Source: Hyphomicrobiaceae bacterium
GTDB lineage: Bacteria; Pseudomonadota; Alphaproteobacteria; Rhizobiales; Hyphomicrobiaceae
Direction of reading: 5' to 3'
NCBI GenBank assembly: GCA_030655135.1
Contig: JAURWC010000084.1
Coordinates: 423,002 to 487,001 of the forward strand
Length of the DNA: 64,000 nucleotides
In this document: positions 56,099 through 64,000 of the stretch, in pieces
Layout of the letters: each line of letters begins with the position of its first letter
Position numbering within the stretch: position 1 is the first letter of the stretch
Made by a program: the position numbers and the translations under genes
The notes under the pieces: generated by a model
The model's input: only the letters and a program-made list of their open reading frames with translations
What the model was told of the DNA's origin: nothing
Databases searched by the model: none

Positions 56099-57880
56099 AT
56101 GAGTGTTGCTCAGGGTACGATCAACGAAATAGATAGTTCTTCGACATTACATCGCGCCATTGATTGGCGAGGAGCGTTTTGGGTCGCAAGCGGCGTCCCG
56201 CCTCTTGTGCTCTTCTCGATAGGCGGCATTGCCGGAACCAGCGGCAAGGTCGCCTTTCTTGTATGGGCTGTCTCGATGTTCATGGGCATCATTCAGTCAT
56301 TCACCTACGCCGAAATCGCAGGTCTTTTTCCGGGTAAGTCCGGCGGCGCTTCGGTCTATGGCGCTGCGGCCTGGGTCCGCTATTCGAAGGTCATCGCTCC
56401 TCTATCCGTGTGGTGTAACTGGGTCGCGTGGACGCCGGTTCTTTCCCTCGGAACGTCCATCGCGGCCGCCTATATCCTCAACGCCTTGGCCCCAATCCCA
56501 GGCGCGGATGCACCCGCTGTCGTGGAATGGATAAAAGCCAACGCTGGCTCGATCACCGCCGATAGCCCGCGTGTCGTCGAATGGCTGGCTGCCAACGCTG
56601 GCAAGACCGCCAATGACGCGATTGCCGCCCTTCTCTCCGCCGACGGCATCTCGGCCATGACCCCGGCGATCCGCTCCTGGACACTATTCTCTCACTCGCT
56701 TGGGCCTGTCAGCTTCTCGCTCAACGCCGTCTTCTTTATTGGCGTCTTGCTGATGCTGATGACGTTCGCGATCCAACATCGCGGCATTCTCGGCACCGCC
56801 AACGTCCAGAAGGTTGTTGGCTTGCTCGTGATCATCCCGATGTTGATCGTCGGCGTCGTTCCGATCATCACCGGCCAGATCAACTGGGACAACTACACGC
56901 CTCTGGCTCCGCTCAAGGCAGCCTACGCACCCGAGATGGGTGCTTGGGACATCGGCGGCTGGACGCTGGTGCTCGGCGGCATGTTCATCGCCGCCTGGTC
57001 GACCTACGGCTTCGAGACCGCCGTCTGCTACACGCGCGAGTTCAAGAACCCGAAGACCGACACCTTCAAGGCGATCTTCTACTCCGGCATGCTGTGCCTG
57101 CTGGTGTACATCCTGGTGCCGTTCTCGTTCCAGGGCGTCCTGGGCCTCGAAGGCATGCTGGCGACCCCGATCGTCGACGGCTCCGGCGTTGCCGAGGCCA
57201 TGGGCAACATGGTCGGCGGCGGTGGCTTCGTCACCTCCATCTTCGTCATGCTGATGATCCTTGCGTTGATCCTCGCCATCATGACGGCAATGGCTGGTAC
57301 GTCACGCACACTGTATCAGGGCTCGGTCGACGGCTGGCTGCCGAAGTACCTCAGCCACGTCAACGAACATGGCGCGCCGACCCGCGCCATGTGGACGGAT
57401 CTGGTGTTCAACCTGTTCCTGCTCGCCATCGCTGCAGCTGATGCGACCAGCTACTTCTTCATCCTCGCGGTGTCGAACTGCTGCTACATCATCTTCAACT
57501 TCCTCAATCTCAACTCCGGCTGGATCCACCGCATCGATAACGGCCACGTGGAGCGGCCGTATAAGGCGCCGACGATCCTTCTGGTGCTGGGCACGATCTT
57601 TGCCTTCGTCAACGCCATGTTCATGGGCGCCGGCGCGAAGGTTTGGAACCCGATGGCGCTCTGGGCTGGCTTGATCGCCGCATCGCTGATCGTCCCGGTG
57701 TTCTTCTTCCGGCACTATATACAGGACAAGGGGAAGTTCCCCGAGCATATGCTGGCAGACCTCAACGTCACGATGGCTGATCTGCAGGTGCGCAAGGCCG
57801 GCATATTGCCGTACGTCGCGCTGGTCGCAGGCCTCATCGTCGTGCTGGTATCGAACTGGTTCTTCCAGCTTCCGGCCTAA
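56099..57880 (+). CDS. APC-family permease, probable methylated-amine importer
   Basis: A 593-residue amino acid-polyamine-organocation transporter with about twelve helices. The first helix region has the VLFSIGGIAGTSGK substrate-binding break, helix 3 follows at SVYGAAAWVRYSK, and a hydrophilic insertion of about 60 residues (about 135-195) lies between helices 4 and 5, probably outside the membrane. GGGGTGCTGGG precedes the ATG. It is the first gene of a co-oriented run with four dimethylamine-oxidising proteins, so import of dimethylamine or a related amine is likely but inferred. An 11-bp hairpin follows the stop. Confidence 0.87.
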   Translation: MSVAQGTINEIDSSSTLHRAIDWRGAFWVASGVPPLVLFSIGGIAGTSGKVAFLVWAVSMFMGIIQSFTYAEIAGLFPGKSGGASVYGAAAWVRYSKVIAPLSVWCNWVAWTPVLSLGTSIAAAYILNALAPIPGADAPAVVEWIKANAGSITADSPRVVEWLAANAGKTANDAIAALLSADGISAMTPAIRSWTLFSHSLGPVSFSLNAVFFIGVLLMLMTFAIQHRGILGTANVQKVVGLLVIIPMLIVGVVPIITGQINWDNYTPLAPLKAAYAPEMGAWDIGGWTLVLGGMFIAAWSTYGFETAVCYTREFKNPKTDTFKAIFYSGMLCLLVYILVPFSFQGVLGLEGMLATPIVDGSGVAEAMGNMVGGGGFVTSIFVMLMILALILAIMTAMAGTSRTLYQGSVDGWLPKYLSHVNEHGAPTRAMWTDLVFNLFLLAIAAADATSYFFILAVSNCCYIIFNFLNLNSGWIHRIDNGHVERPYKAPTILLVLGTIFAFVNAMFMGAGAKVWNPMALWAGLIAASLIVPVFFFRHYIQDKGKFPEHMLADLNVTMADLQVRKAGILPYVALVAGLIVVLVSNWFFQLPA

Positions 57881-57886
57881 AGTCAC

Positions 57887-57916
57887 CGGTGGCGGGATCA
57901 TTCGGTCCCGCCACCG
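57887..57916 (+). other. Stable hairpin between permease and dmmA genes
   Basis: CGGTGGCGGGA pairs perfectly with TCCCGCCACCG around an 8-nt loop, 6 nt after the permease stop. No T run follows (CGTCTTGTTG), so it looks like a partial attenuator or mRNA processing/stability site rather than a full terminator. Confidence 0.6.
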
Positions 57917-57957
57917 CGTCTTGTTGTCAATCTCGAGCGGCCCACCTTGAGGAGACG

Positions 57958-58560
57958 ATGACCGAACCGATGTTAAGCCGGCCCCGCTATCCGGGATTGT
58001 CCGCCGACCCCCACGCGAAGCTCAATCTTATTGTGTGCGAGGGAGAAGGCGCCGGCGCTGTGCTCGATCTCGCAGCAAAAGCTCCGGATGGCTTCTTCTC
58101 GCGTGCAGCCATCTTATTCTGTGCCACCGGGGCGTCGGGCAGCACCTACCAGACAAAGCTCGAAAGCTTGCAGCCCGCCAACTTCTGGGTTCTGCCCAGC
58201 ATCGCGACGGCCATGTTCCGGCTGAAGGGCGTTCTGGCGACGGCCACCATGGGCACCCGCCTCTACGCCGCCGGCACCGAACCCTTCATCGGCTCGGTTC
58301 TGCAGGAAGCCCTCGCCGTCGGCATCGACTTCAAGTCGGTGTTCACCGAACATCGCGGCTCGGCCAAGCGCCGCATTCAGTGCGTGCATTGCAAAGGCCT
58401 CACCGAAGACGTCACGGCGAGCCCATTCACCTGTGCCCATTGCGGTCTGACGTTATTCGTACGCGATCACTATTCGCGCCGCCTCGGCGCCTTCCAGGGT
58501 GTCTGCGTCGATGCCGAAGTTCCCGGCGAAGTTCCTCCGGTCGAAGAGCTGTACCCATGA
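57958..58560 (+). CDS. dmmA: Dimethylamine monooxygenase subunit, DmmA-like zinc-ribbon protein
   Basis: A 200-residue protein with an N-terminal alpha/beta domain (about 20-135) and a C-terminal zinc ribbon with Cys142, Cys145, Cys159 and Cys162, followed by the conserved YSRRLGAFQGV. This matches the small subunit found with haem-dependent N-demethylases. GAGGAG precedes ATG 57958. Its stop overlaps the start of the reductase gene (ATGA). It probably helps assemble the complex or relay electrons from the reductase to the haem subunit. Subunit letters in the literature may differ; the assignment rests on order and domain type. Confidence 0.78.
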   Translation: MTEPMLSRPRYPGLSADPHAKLNLIVCEGEGAGAVLDLAAKAPDGFFSRAAILFCATGASGSTYQTKLESLQPANFWVLPSIATAMFRLKGVLATATMGTRLYAAGTEPFIGSVLQEALAVGIDFKSVFTEHRGSAKRRIQCVHCKGLTEDVTASPFTCAHCGLTLFVRDHYSRRLGAFQGVCVDAEVPGEVPPVEELYP

Positions 58561-59519
58561 GCGCACCAGCCGAAATCCGCGTTCGCGTGACAGAGGCAGA
58601 AGCGGTAACGCCCGCCATCAAGCGGCTGAAGCTCGTCCCCGTCACGTCAAACGCGCTTCCCGATTTCTCCGGCGGCGCCCACACTGTCGTGCACTACACC
58701 GATGGCCCGCGTCATGTGCGCAATCCCTATTCCCTGATGGGTTCGCCGTTCGATTCCTCGGCCTATCAGATCAGCGTGCTGCGCGTGCCGGACTCGCGCG
58801 GCGGCTCGGCGTTGATCCACGACAGCGTCAACGAAGGTACCGAGATCACCATCACGTCGCCGATCAACTTGTTCCCGATCGACCGCCGTGCACGCCGCCA
58901 CATCCTGATCGCCGGCGGCATCGGCATCACGCCGTTCATGGCGATGACCGCACAGCTCGATCGCGAGGGCGCCGACTTCCAGCTCCACTACGCCATGCGC
59001 TGCCGCGATACCGGCGCCTACTGGAAAGTGCTGCAGGGCCTCTACGGCCACCGCGTCCACACCTATTTCGACGACAGCAATCAGACGCTGCCGCTGACGC
59101 GGTTGCTCGACGGCCAGCCGCTTGGCACGCATCTGTACGTTTGCGGTCCAGCCGGCATGATCGACTGGGTTCTGAAGACCGCAAGACACGCCGGCTGGCC
59201 AGACGAGAACGTACACTACGAGCGCTTTGCCGCGCCGCCGCCGGGCAACACTTTCGCCGTCGAACTCGCCAAGTCGAAGCGCACGATCGAAGTCGGCCCG
59301 CGCGAAAGCGTTCTGGAAGCCATCGAGGCCGCCGGCATCGAGCCGCAGTTCCTCTGCCGCGGCGGTGCCTGCGGCCAGTGCGAAACGGCGGTCGTCTGCG
59401 CGGACGGCACGCTCCAGCACAACGATCACTACCTGTCCGACGACGAAAAAGCGTCCGGCAAGAAGATGATGATTTGCGTCTCGCGCTTCGAAGGCGCGCG
59501 GCTCGTGCTCGATCTCTAG
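58557..59519 (+). CDS. dmmB: Dimethylamine monooxygenase reductase subunit
   Basis: A 320-residue reductase of the phthalate dioxygenase reductase class. The flavin-binding barrel has RNPYSLMGSP (RxYS motif near residue 57), the NAD domain has LIAGGIGITPFMAM near 118, and the C-terminal plant-type [2Fe-2S] ferredoxin has Cys267, Cys272, Cys275 and Cys307. It passes electrons from NAD(P)H through flavin and the iron-sulfur centre to the haem subunit. It overlaps dmmA by ATGA and is followed 17 nt later by the haem subunit gene. A much longer upstream frame is a shadow of dmmA. Confidence 0.86.
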   Translation: MSAPAEIRVRVTEAEAVTPAIKRLKLVPVTSNALPDFSGGAHTVVHYTDGPRHVRNPYSLMGSPFDSSAYQISVLRVPDSRGGSALIHDSVNEGTEITITSPINLFPIDRRARRHILIAGGIGITPFMAMTAQLDREGADFQLHYAMRCRDTGAYWKVLQGLYGHRVHTYFDDSNQTLPLTRLLDGQPLGTHLYVCGPAGMIDWVLKTARHAGWPDENVHYERFAAPPPGNTFAVELAKSKRTIEVGPRESVLEAIEAAGIEPQFLCRGGACGQCETAVVCADGTLQHNDHYLSDDEKASGKKMMICVSRFEGARLVLDL

Positions 59520-59536
59520 AGAAGGGAGGCCTAGCC

Positions 59537-60577
59537 ATGGGCTTGATGTTTAAAGACGAGACCTATCGCGGCGACTTCACGTTCTACAACAGCCCGGAAG
59601 CGATCCGCCATTTCCCGTTCCCATTCCACGAAGACAAATACATGTACGCGGTCAACATCGAGCCGCACGCTCCCGGACCGAAAGGCTCGGCCTACGAGTT
59701 CCCGATCGATGTCGACGAACACTACGTCGCCGACATGAAGGACCGCGCCATCGTCCTGGCCGAAGATCCGCTGCGCTGCCAGTCCTTGCCGCACATGATC
59801 ACCGCTGAGTGGGACTTGGTCGAACTGCTCATGACGTCCATGTCGGAAGCCTATCCCGAGCACTTCACGCTGACGCGCAACGGTGACGCGTGGCACTGGA
59901 TCAATCGTCCGCTCGGCATCGACGATGAGTTCACGTTCGGCGACACGTCCACGCTGCGCTATCCACCGATGGAATACATCACCCGCCAATGCCAGGGCGA
60001 TTTCTGCCTGCTGGACCAGCGCGACGGCGATCTCTGGATGGATAGCGGCATGGTCACGTCGCAGGCCGACTGGTCTTTAGATTTCGACATCGGCATGAGC
60101 TTCAAGGAATGGCACGCGCCGGTGCCGCTGGCGCACGAGGTCGGCATCTTCGATCGCGCGTTGAAGTTCCTGCTCGCCATGCAGATCGGCCGCCCGGTGC
60201 GCCGCCTCAACTGGACAATGACGATCAACCCGCGGCTCGACACGTCGCCGGAGAACTATCACAAGTGGGGAACCGACCGCACCACGGTCACGCCGGAGAA
60301 CGTCGGCGACAAGGTCCATTTGCGCGTCGAGCTGCAGGCCCTGTGGCGTTTGCCGCGCTCCAACGCCATCGTGTTCTCGATCCGCGGCTATCTCATCAAG
60401 ATGCGCGAAGTGGCCACCATCCCGAAGTGGAGCCGCCGCCTGCATCGCGTATTGAAGACACTGCCGCCTGAACTGGCCGCCTACAAAGGTCTGACCCGTT
60501 ATCAGCAGATGACCATCGACTGGCTCGCCAAGCACGACGACGGCGCCCCGACAACTCCTGGGGTCTGGCCCGAGTAA
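59537..60577 (+). CDS. dmmC: Haem-dependent oxidative N-demethylase (DUF3445), dimethylamine monooxygenase catalytic subunit
   Basis: A 346-residue DUF3445 protein. This family uses a PAS-type fold to hold a haem that inserts oxygen into a methyl C-H bond, turning dimethylamine into methylamine and formaldehyde. Landmarks are HPITRPLGIDDEF-like WHWINRPLGIDDEF near residue 120, YITRQCQGDFCLLD near 150, and the C-terminal RVELQALWRLPRSNAIVFSIR near 260-280. GGGAGG precedes ATG 59537. It sits between the reductase and the folate-binding protein, the expected gene set. Haem ligand residues cannot be named with certainty from sequence alone. Confidence 0.85.
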   Translation: MGLMFKDETYRGDFTFYNSPEAIRHFPFPFHEDKYMYAVNIEPHAPGPKGSAYEFPIDVDEHYVADMKDRAIVLAEDPLRCQSLPHMITAEWDLVELLMTSMSEAYPEHFTLTRNGDAWHWINRPLGIDDEFTFGDTSTLRYPPMEYITRQCQGDFCLLDQRDGDLWMDSGMVTSQADWSLDFDIGMSFKEWHAPVPLAHEVGIFDRALKFLLAMQIGRPVRRLNWTMTINPRLDTSPENYHKWGTDRTTVTPENVGDKVHLRVELQALWRLPRSNAIVFSIRGYLIKMREVATIPKWSRRLHRVLKTLPPELAAYKGLTRYQQMTIDWLAKHDDGAPTTPGVWPE

Positions 60578-60704
60578 TAGCGCGAGGGCTCGTACCACTT
60601 TCGATCGCCAACACAATCCGTGAGAGCCGATCACAGCGCCGCATGCGCGCTTTCGCGGCAAAGCCGATACGAAGACGTTGAACAATCACTGGGAGAGACG
60701 ACAA

Positions 60705-61838
60705 ATGGTTATGTCATGGCGTTATTCGGTCATCGCCGACCGGCACAAGGCGCTCGGTTCTAAGCTCGAAGACTGGAACGGGATGGGCACGGCCTGGACC
60801 TATGACAAGGACATGGCCGACGAGCACGAGGCAATCCGCACGAAAGCGGGCCTCATGGACGTATCGGGCTTGAAGAAGGTTCACGTCGTCGGCCCGCACG
60901 CGCATCACCTGTTACAGTACGCTACCACGCGCGACGTCACCAAGATCTATCCCGGCAAGTCGGCATACGCCTGCATGCTAAACCCGCAAGGCAAGTTCGC
61001 CGACGACTGCATTCTCTATCGTACCGGACCAAACTCCTGGATGGTCGTTCACGGCTCCGGCGCCGGCCACGAACAGCTGCAGCTGCAGGCCGAAGGCAAG
61101 CAGGTGGCTTTGCTGTTTGACGACGACCTGCACGACTTGTCGCTCCAGGGCCCGGCTGCCGTCGACTTCCTCGACAAGCATGTGCCCGGCATTCGCCAGC
61201 TTCCCTACTTCCACCATATGCAGACGAAGCTGTTCGGCTTTCCCGTCATGATCTCGCGCACCGGCTACACCGGCGAGCGCGGTTACGAAATTTTCTGTAA
61301 GGCCGAGAACGCGCTGGCGATCTGGGACACCATCGTCGGCGAAGGCAAGGCGATGGGCATCATCCCATGCTCCTTCACCGTGCTCGACTGGTTGCGCGTC
61401 GAAAGCTCGCTGATGTTCTTCCCCTACGACAACTCCGAAATGTACCCCTACGACAACGAGGGCCCCGGCGACACGCTGTGGGAACTTGGTCTCGACTTCA
61501 CCGTCTCACCCGGCAAGACCGGCTTCCGCGGCGCCGAAGAGCACTACCGCCTGAAGGGCAAGGAACGCTTCAAGATCTACGGCCTGGAGACCGAGGGCAA
61601 GACGCCGCCGGACGCCGCCGCCGAGGTCTTCATGGGCGGCCAAAAGGTCGGCATCGTCACGTGCTCGATGCACTCACGACTGGTCGGCAAGACGATGGCC
61701 ATCGTCCGCCTCGATCCGAAGGCAGCGGTGCCGGGCACGAAGCTCGAAGTCCGCAGCCCATCTGGAACCGTGGCCGCCACGGCCCAGCCCTTGCCCTTCG
61801 ATGACCCGCAGAAGAAGAAGCGCACCGCCGTTGGCTGA
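60705..61838 (+). CDS. dmmD: GcvT-like aminomethyltransferase, formaldehyde-capturing subunit
   Basis: A 377-residue protein of the glycine cleavage T-protein fold, with VSGLKKVHVVGP, MLNPQGKFADDC, SRTGYTGERGYEIF and the C-terminal beta domain (about 290-370). T-protein homologues bind tetrahydrofolate. Next to an N-demethylase this one should capture the released formaldehyde as methylene-tetrahydrofolate before it escapes. It starts 127 nt after the haem subunit, with GGGAGAG upstream of ATG 60705, and ends at a very strong terminator. It could be a glycine-cleavage paralogue, but no gcvH or gcvP is nearby. Confidence 0.82.
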   Translation: MVMSWRYSVIADRHKALGSKLEDWNGMGTAWTYDKDMADEHEAIRTKAGLMDVSGLKKVHVVGPHAHHLLQYATTRDVTKIYPGKSAYACMLNPQGKFADDCILYRTGPNSWMVVHGSGAGHEQLQLQAEGKQVALLFDDDLHDLSLQGPAAVDFLDKHVPGIRQLPYFHHMQTKLFGFPVMISRTGYTGERGYEIFCKAENALAIWDTIVGEGKAMGIIPCSFTVLDWLRVESSLMFFPYDNSEMYPYDNEGPGDTLWELGLDFTVSPGKTGFRGAEEHYRLKGKERFKIYGLETEGKTPPDAAAEVFMGGQKVGIVTCSMHSRLVGKTMAIVRLDPKAAVPGTKLEVRSPSGTVAATAQPLPFDDPQKKKRTAVG

Positions 61839-61853
61839 TCGCGCATGACTGGC

Positions 61854-61893
61854 AATGCAAACGGCAGCGGGCACACCCGCTGCCGTTTGCATT
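61854..61893. terminator. Strong terminator closing the dimethylamine operon
   Basis: An 18-bp perfect stem, AATGCAAACGGCAGCGGG with its exact complement, around a CACA loop, followed by TGG. It ends just after dmmD. Confidence 0.88.
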
Positions 61894-62166
61894 TGGCCAG
61901 TGAGAACCTAAGCGCACGGCCGCAAAATGCCGGCAGCGGCGGTTACCTGCCCGGTCGTTAAGCTTAAGTTTCAGCCAATGTGAGTTGCACAGCCGCCCCA
62001 ACCGCGCATGGCAACCGGCGAGCTGTGACATCTGGATACATCGCCGAGCTGGAGGAATCCGTGATGCGACTGTAGAACCATGCGACCCAGCCGGCGCGGT
62101 TTAGCTGGGTCCGGCGGCAGTCTGCACTTTGCCCGGCCGGCACATTTTCAAATGGAGAGAATACGC

Positions 62167-63609
62167 ATGTCGACTATTTATCCCGTCATTCTCTCGGGCG
62201 GTTCAGGGACGCGCCTTTGGCCACTTTCCCGCGAGATGTACCCCAAGCAGTTCATTCAATTTTTCAAAGGCGACGACACGACATTGCTCGGCGCGGCACT
62301 GCACAGACTGCCGGCGGCCGACGGTTTCTCCGAGCCGATCCTGATGTGCAACAACGATCACCGCTTCCTCATCCGCAAGGAGGCCGAAGAGGCCGGCATC
62401 ACGCCGCGCGCCATTGTGTTGGAGCCGTCTCCGCGCAACACCGCACCAGCGATCGCTATCGCCGCGTTGTGGACGTCGCGCATCGACAAGAACGCAATCA
62501 TTGCCGTGATGCCGTCGGATCACGTCATCAAGGATCAGGCCGCGTTTGCCCAGGGCGTCAAGGCTGCCGCCGCCATTGCAGCCCAGCGCAAGCTCGTCCT
62601 GTTCGGCATTACACCGACTGGCCCCCACACCGGTTACGGCTACATCCGCCGTGGCGCGAAACTGCCGGGCTCAGTCGAAGCCTACGATGTCGCCTCGTTC
62701 TTCGAAAAACCCGACGCGGCACGCGCTGCAGCCTACATTGCCGACGGGCAGCATTTTTGGAACAGCGGCATCTTCGTGCTGCACGCCGCCACGTTTCTGG
62801 AAGAGCTGGGCCGCCTGGAACCACAGGTGCTCGAAGCCGCCGAACAGGCGCTCGACGACGCCGCAAAAGATCTCGAGTTCTTGCGATTGGATGCGAAAGC
62901 CTACCTCGCCTCTCCATCGATCTCCGTCGACCATGCCGTGATGGAGCGCACGTCCCGTGCAGCCATGCTGCCATTGTCCGTCGGCTGGAGTGATGCGGGC
63001 TCTTGGTCGTCTTTGTGGGAGATGTCGCCACACGACAAGGACGACAACGCCGTACAGGGCGATGCGATCCTGCAAGACAGCAGTGGATGCTACGTCCATG
63101 CCAGCAAGAGCCTGGTGTCCACGATCGGCGTCAAGGATCTCGTCATCGTCGAAACGCCGGACGCCGTGCTTGTGGCCGACAAGAGCCGGGCCCAGGACGT
63201 TTCGAAAATGGTTGCTGAGCTAAAGCGCACGAACCGCTCGCAGCACGCCCAGCATTTGCGCAACGCCCGTCCGTGGGGTTTCTTCGAAACGCTCAACGTC
63301 GGCCCACGCTTCCAGGTGAAGCTGCTGCACGTCAAGCCGGGCGGACGCCTGTCGACGCAGATGCATCATCACCGCTCGGAGCATTGGGTCGTTGTCCAAG
63401 GCACGGCCTTGGTCGTGATCGACGGCGTAGAGCAGCTGGTGCGCGAAAACGAGAGCGTATTCATCACGGCCACGCAGTGGCACCGCCTGGAAAACCCCGG
63501 CAAGGTCCCGCTCGAGCTCATCGAGGTGCAACTCGGTACATATCTTGGCGAAGACGACATCATCCGGTCCGACGACGTCTATCATCGCGCAGCCGAAGAA
63601 ACACGCTGA
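62167..63609 (+). CDS. manC: Mannose-1-phosphate guanylyltransferase / mannose-6-phosphate isomerase
   Basis: A 480-residue bifunctional enzyme for GDP-mannose supply. The N-terminal nucleotidyltransferase has LSGGSGTRLWPLSREMYPKQF (first 20 or so residues of the domain, the GTP-binding signature) and FFEKPDAA near 180. The C-terminal cupin-type isomerase begins near 355 (RPWGFFETL) and holds the metal site in STQMHHHRSEHWVVV. It makes precursors of capsule, exopolysaccharide or lipopolysaccharide. ATG 62167 has GGAGAG upstream; the longer frame is rejected. It lies alone between the dimethylamine and amidotransferase genes. Confidence 0.93.
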   Translation: MSTIYPVILSGGSGTRLWPLSREMYPKQFIQFFKGDDTTLLGAALHRLPAADGFSEPILMCNNDHRFLIRKEAEEAGITPRAIVLEPSPRNTAPAIAIAALWTSRIDKNAIIAVMPSDHVIKDQAAFAQGVKAAAAIAAQRKLVLFGITPTGPHTGYGYIRRGAKLPGSVEAYDVASFFEKPDAARAAAYIADGQHFWNSGIFVLHAATFLEELGRLEPQVLEAAEQALDDAAKDLEFLRLDAKAYLASPSISVDHAVMERTSRAAMLPLSVGWSDAGSWSSLWEMSPHDKDDNAVQGDAILQDSSGCYVHASKSLVSTIGVKDLVIVETPDAVLVADKSRAQDVSKMVAELKRTNRSQHAQHLRNARPWGFFETLNVGPRFQVKLLHVKPGGRLSTQMHHHRSEHWVVVQGTALVVIDGVEQLVRENESVFITATQWHRLENPGKVPLELIEVQLGTYLGEDDIIRSDDVYHRAAEETR

Positions 63610-63767
63610 CGTGCCGGAAGCCGGCCGCAAGCTGTCAGCGCACTTTTCGCTCCCGAAAGAAAAGCGGACGCGCAAAAATTTTGGGCATACTCTGCAGAAA
63701 GATCGTTTTTCGCCGGCGAAGCGACCCTCCTCATAATTTCTTCTCAGTAATTATTGTTGCCTAGTAG

Positions 63768-63794
63768 TTGACCCGCCTGACCACGGGGTATAGT
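63768..63794 (+). promoter_or_regulatory. Possible promoter of the amidotransferase gene
   Basis: TTGACC (63768-63773) and TATAGT (63789-63794) are separated by 15 nt; shifting the -35 box to GTTGAC gives 16. The sequence lies 36 nt upstream of the start codon. The preceding 100 bp are AT-rich. Confidence 0.45.
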
Positions 63795-63829
63795 GTCCTT
63801 AAGATCGCAAGCTCTTTGAGGATCCTCGC

Positions 63830-64000
63830 ATGTGCGGCATTGTCGGGTTGTTTCTGAAAGACAAGTCCCTTGAGCCGCAGCTGGGCGCGTTGACGGCCGA
63901 AATGCTCGGCACGATGTGCGATCGCGGGCCCGACAGCGCGGGCTTCGCCATCTACGGCAGCCCCACCAACGGCCAGGCCAAGCTGACGTTGCAGTCGCCC
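63830..64000 (+). CDS. mgsA: Class II glutamine amidotransferase, probable N-methylglutamate synthase subunit A (partial)
   Basis: The first 57 codons of a gene cut by the window end. It begins MCGIVGLFLKDKSLEPQLG, so Cys2 becomes the N-terminal nucleophile after Met removal, and it continues with TMCDRGPDSAGFAIYG, the glutamine-binding segment of Ntn-type amidotransferases. Proteins of this exact style are the small amidotransferase subunits GlxB and MgsA; MgsA makes N-methylglutamate from methylamine with MgsB and MgsC. The neighbouring dimethylamine operon would supply the methylamine, which favours mgsA. The downstream genes needed to confirm it are outside the window. Confidence 0.75.
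   Translation, partial: MCGIVGLFLKDKSLEPQLGALTAEMLGTMCDRGPDSAGFAIYGSPTNGQAKLTLQSP

Overview
The window is about 64 kb of GC-rich, densely packed DNA with many ATGA/GTGA overlaps between genes. Gene content points to an alphaproteobacterium of the order Hyphomicrobiales, most likely a methylotroph close to Hyphomicrobium. The pointers are a dimethylamine-oxidising operon, the start of a probable N-methylglutamate synthase gene, an orphan PQQ precursor peptide gene, a NasTS-controlled nitrate assimilation operon, an H-NS/HvrA-type protein and a NUDIX-small membrane protein-CCA transferase cluster. The species call is an inference from gene content. No phage, transposon or CRISPR array was seen.

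1-12 kb, housekeeping: CoA pyrophosphatase, a small membrane protein and CCA-adding enzyme; a DUF2252 protein; groES-groEL behind a sigma70 promoter that overlaps a degenerate CIRCE element; an H-NS family protein; a three-gene MacAB-type exporter whose adaptor carries an unusual LTxxQ-type insertion; iron superoxide dismutase; panC. 12-32 kb: bifunctional PutA, a VWA protein with a J-domain membrane protein, a lipoprotein, a guaB-MAPEG-MAPEG-rsmB operon, a large unknown membrane protein, a PanE-like reductase with no normal start codon, an FAD dehydrogenase, a di-haem peroxidase, a GGDEF-EAL protein, the orphan pqqA, rlmE, ppx/gppA and an M15 peptidase.

32.7-42 kb, nitrate assimilation: tRNA-Gln, then nasT-nasS (RNA-binding antiterminator and nitrate sensor), then narK-nirB-nirD-nasA. 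The nasS-narK gap holds a complete regulatory cassette: an NtrC-like site, a sigma54 promoter, two hexaloop hairpins of the type bound by ANTAR proteins, and an intrinsic terminator whose 5' arm overlaps the second hairpin. Nitrogen limitation (NtrC/sigma54) would start transcription, and nitrate (NasS releasing NasT) would let it pass the terminator. NarK imports nitrate, NasA reduces it to nitrite and NirBD reduces that to ammonium.

42-53 kb: a cupin protein, a small membrane protein, a NarL-type two-component pair, and two tandem paralogous TonB-dependent receptors of identical length (884 residues) that share a conserved palindromic element about 160-180 bp upstream. A cysteine synthase and a receiver-like protein follow.

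53-64 kb, methylated-amine use: a YdeP-type molybdopterin oxidoreductase diverges from an operon of an APC permease, a zinc-ribbon subunit, a ferredoxin reductase, a DUF3445 haem N-demethylase and a GcvT-like folate protein, closed by an 18-bp terminator. Together these should import dimethylamine, demethylate it oxidatively and pass the formaldehyde to tetrahydrofolate. After manC the window ends inside a class II glutamine amidotransferase gene that looks like mgsA, which would take the released methylamine into N-methylglutamate.
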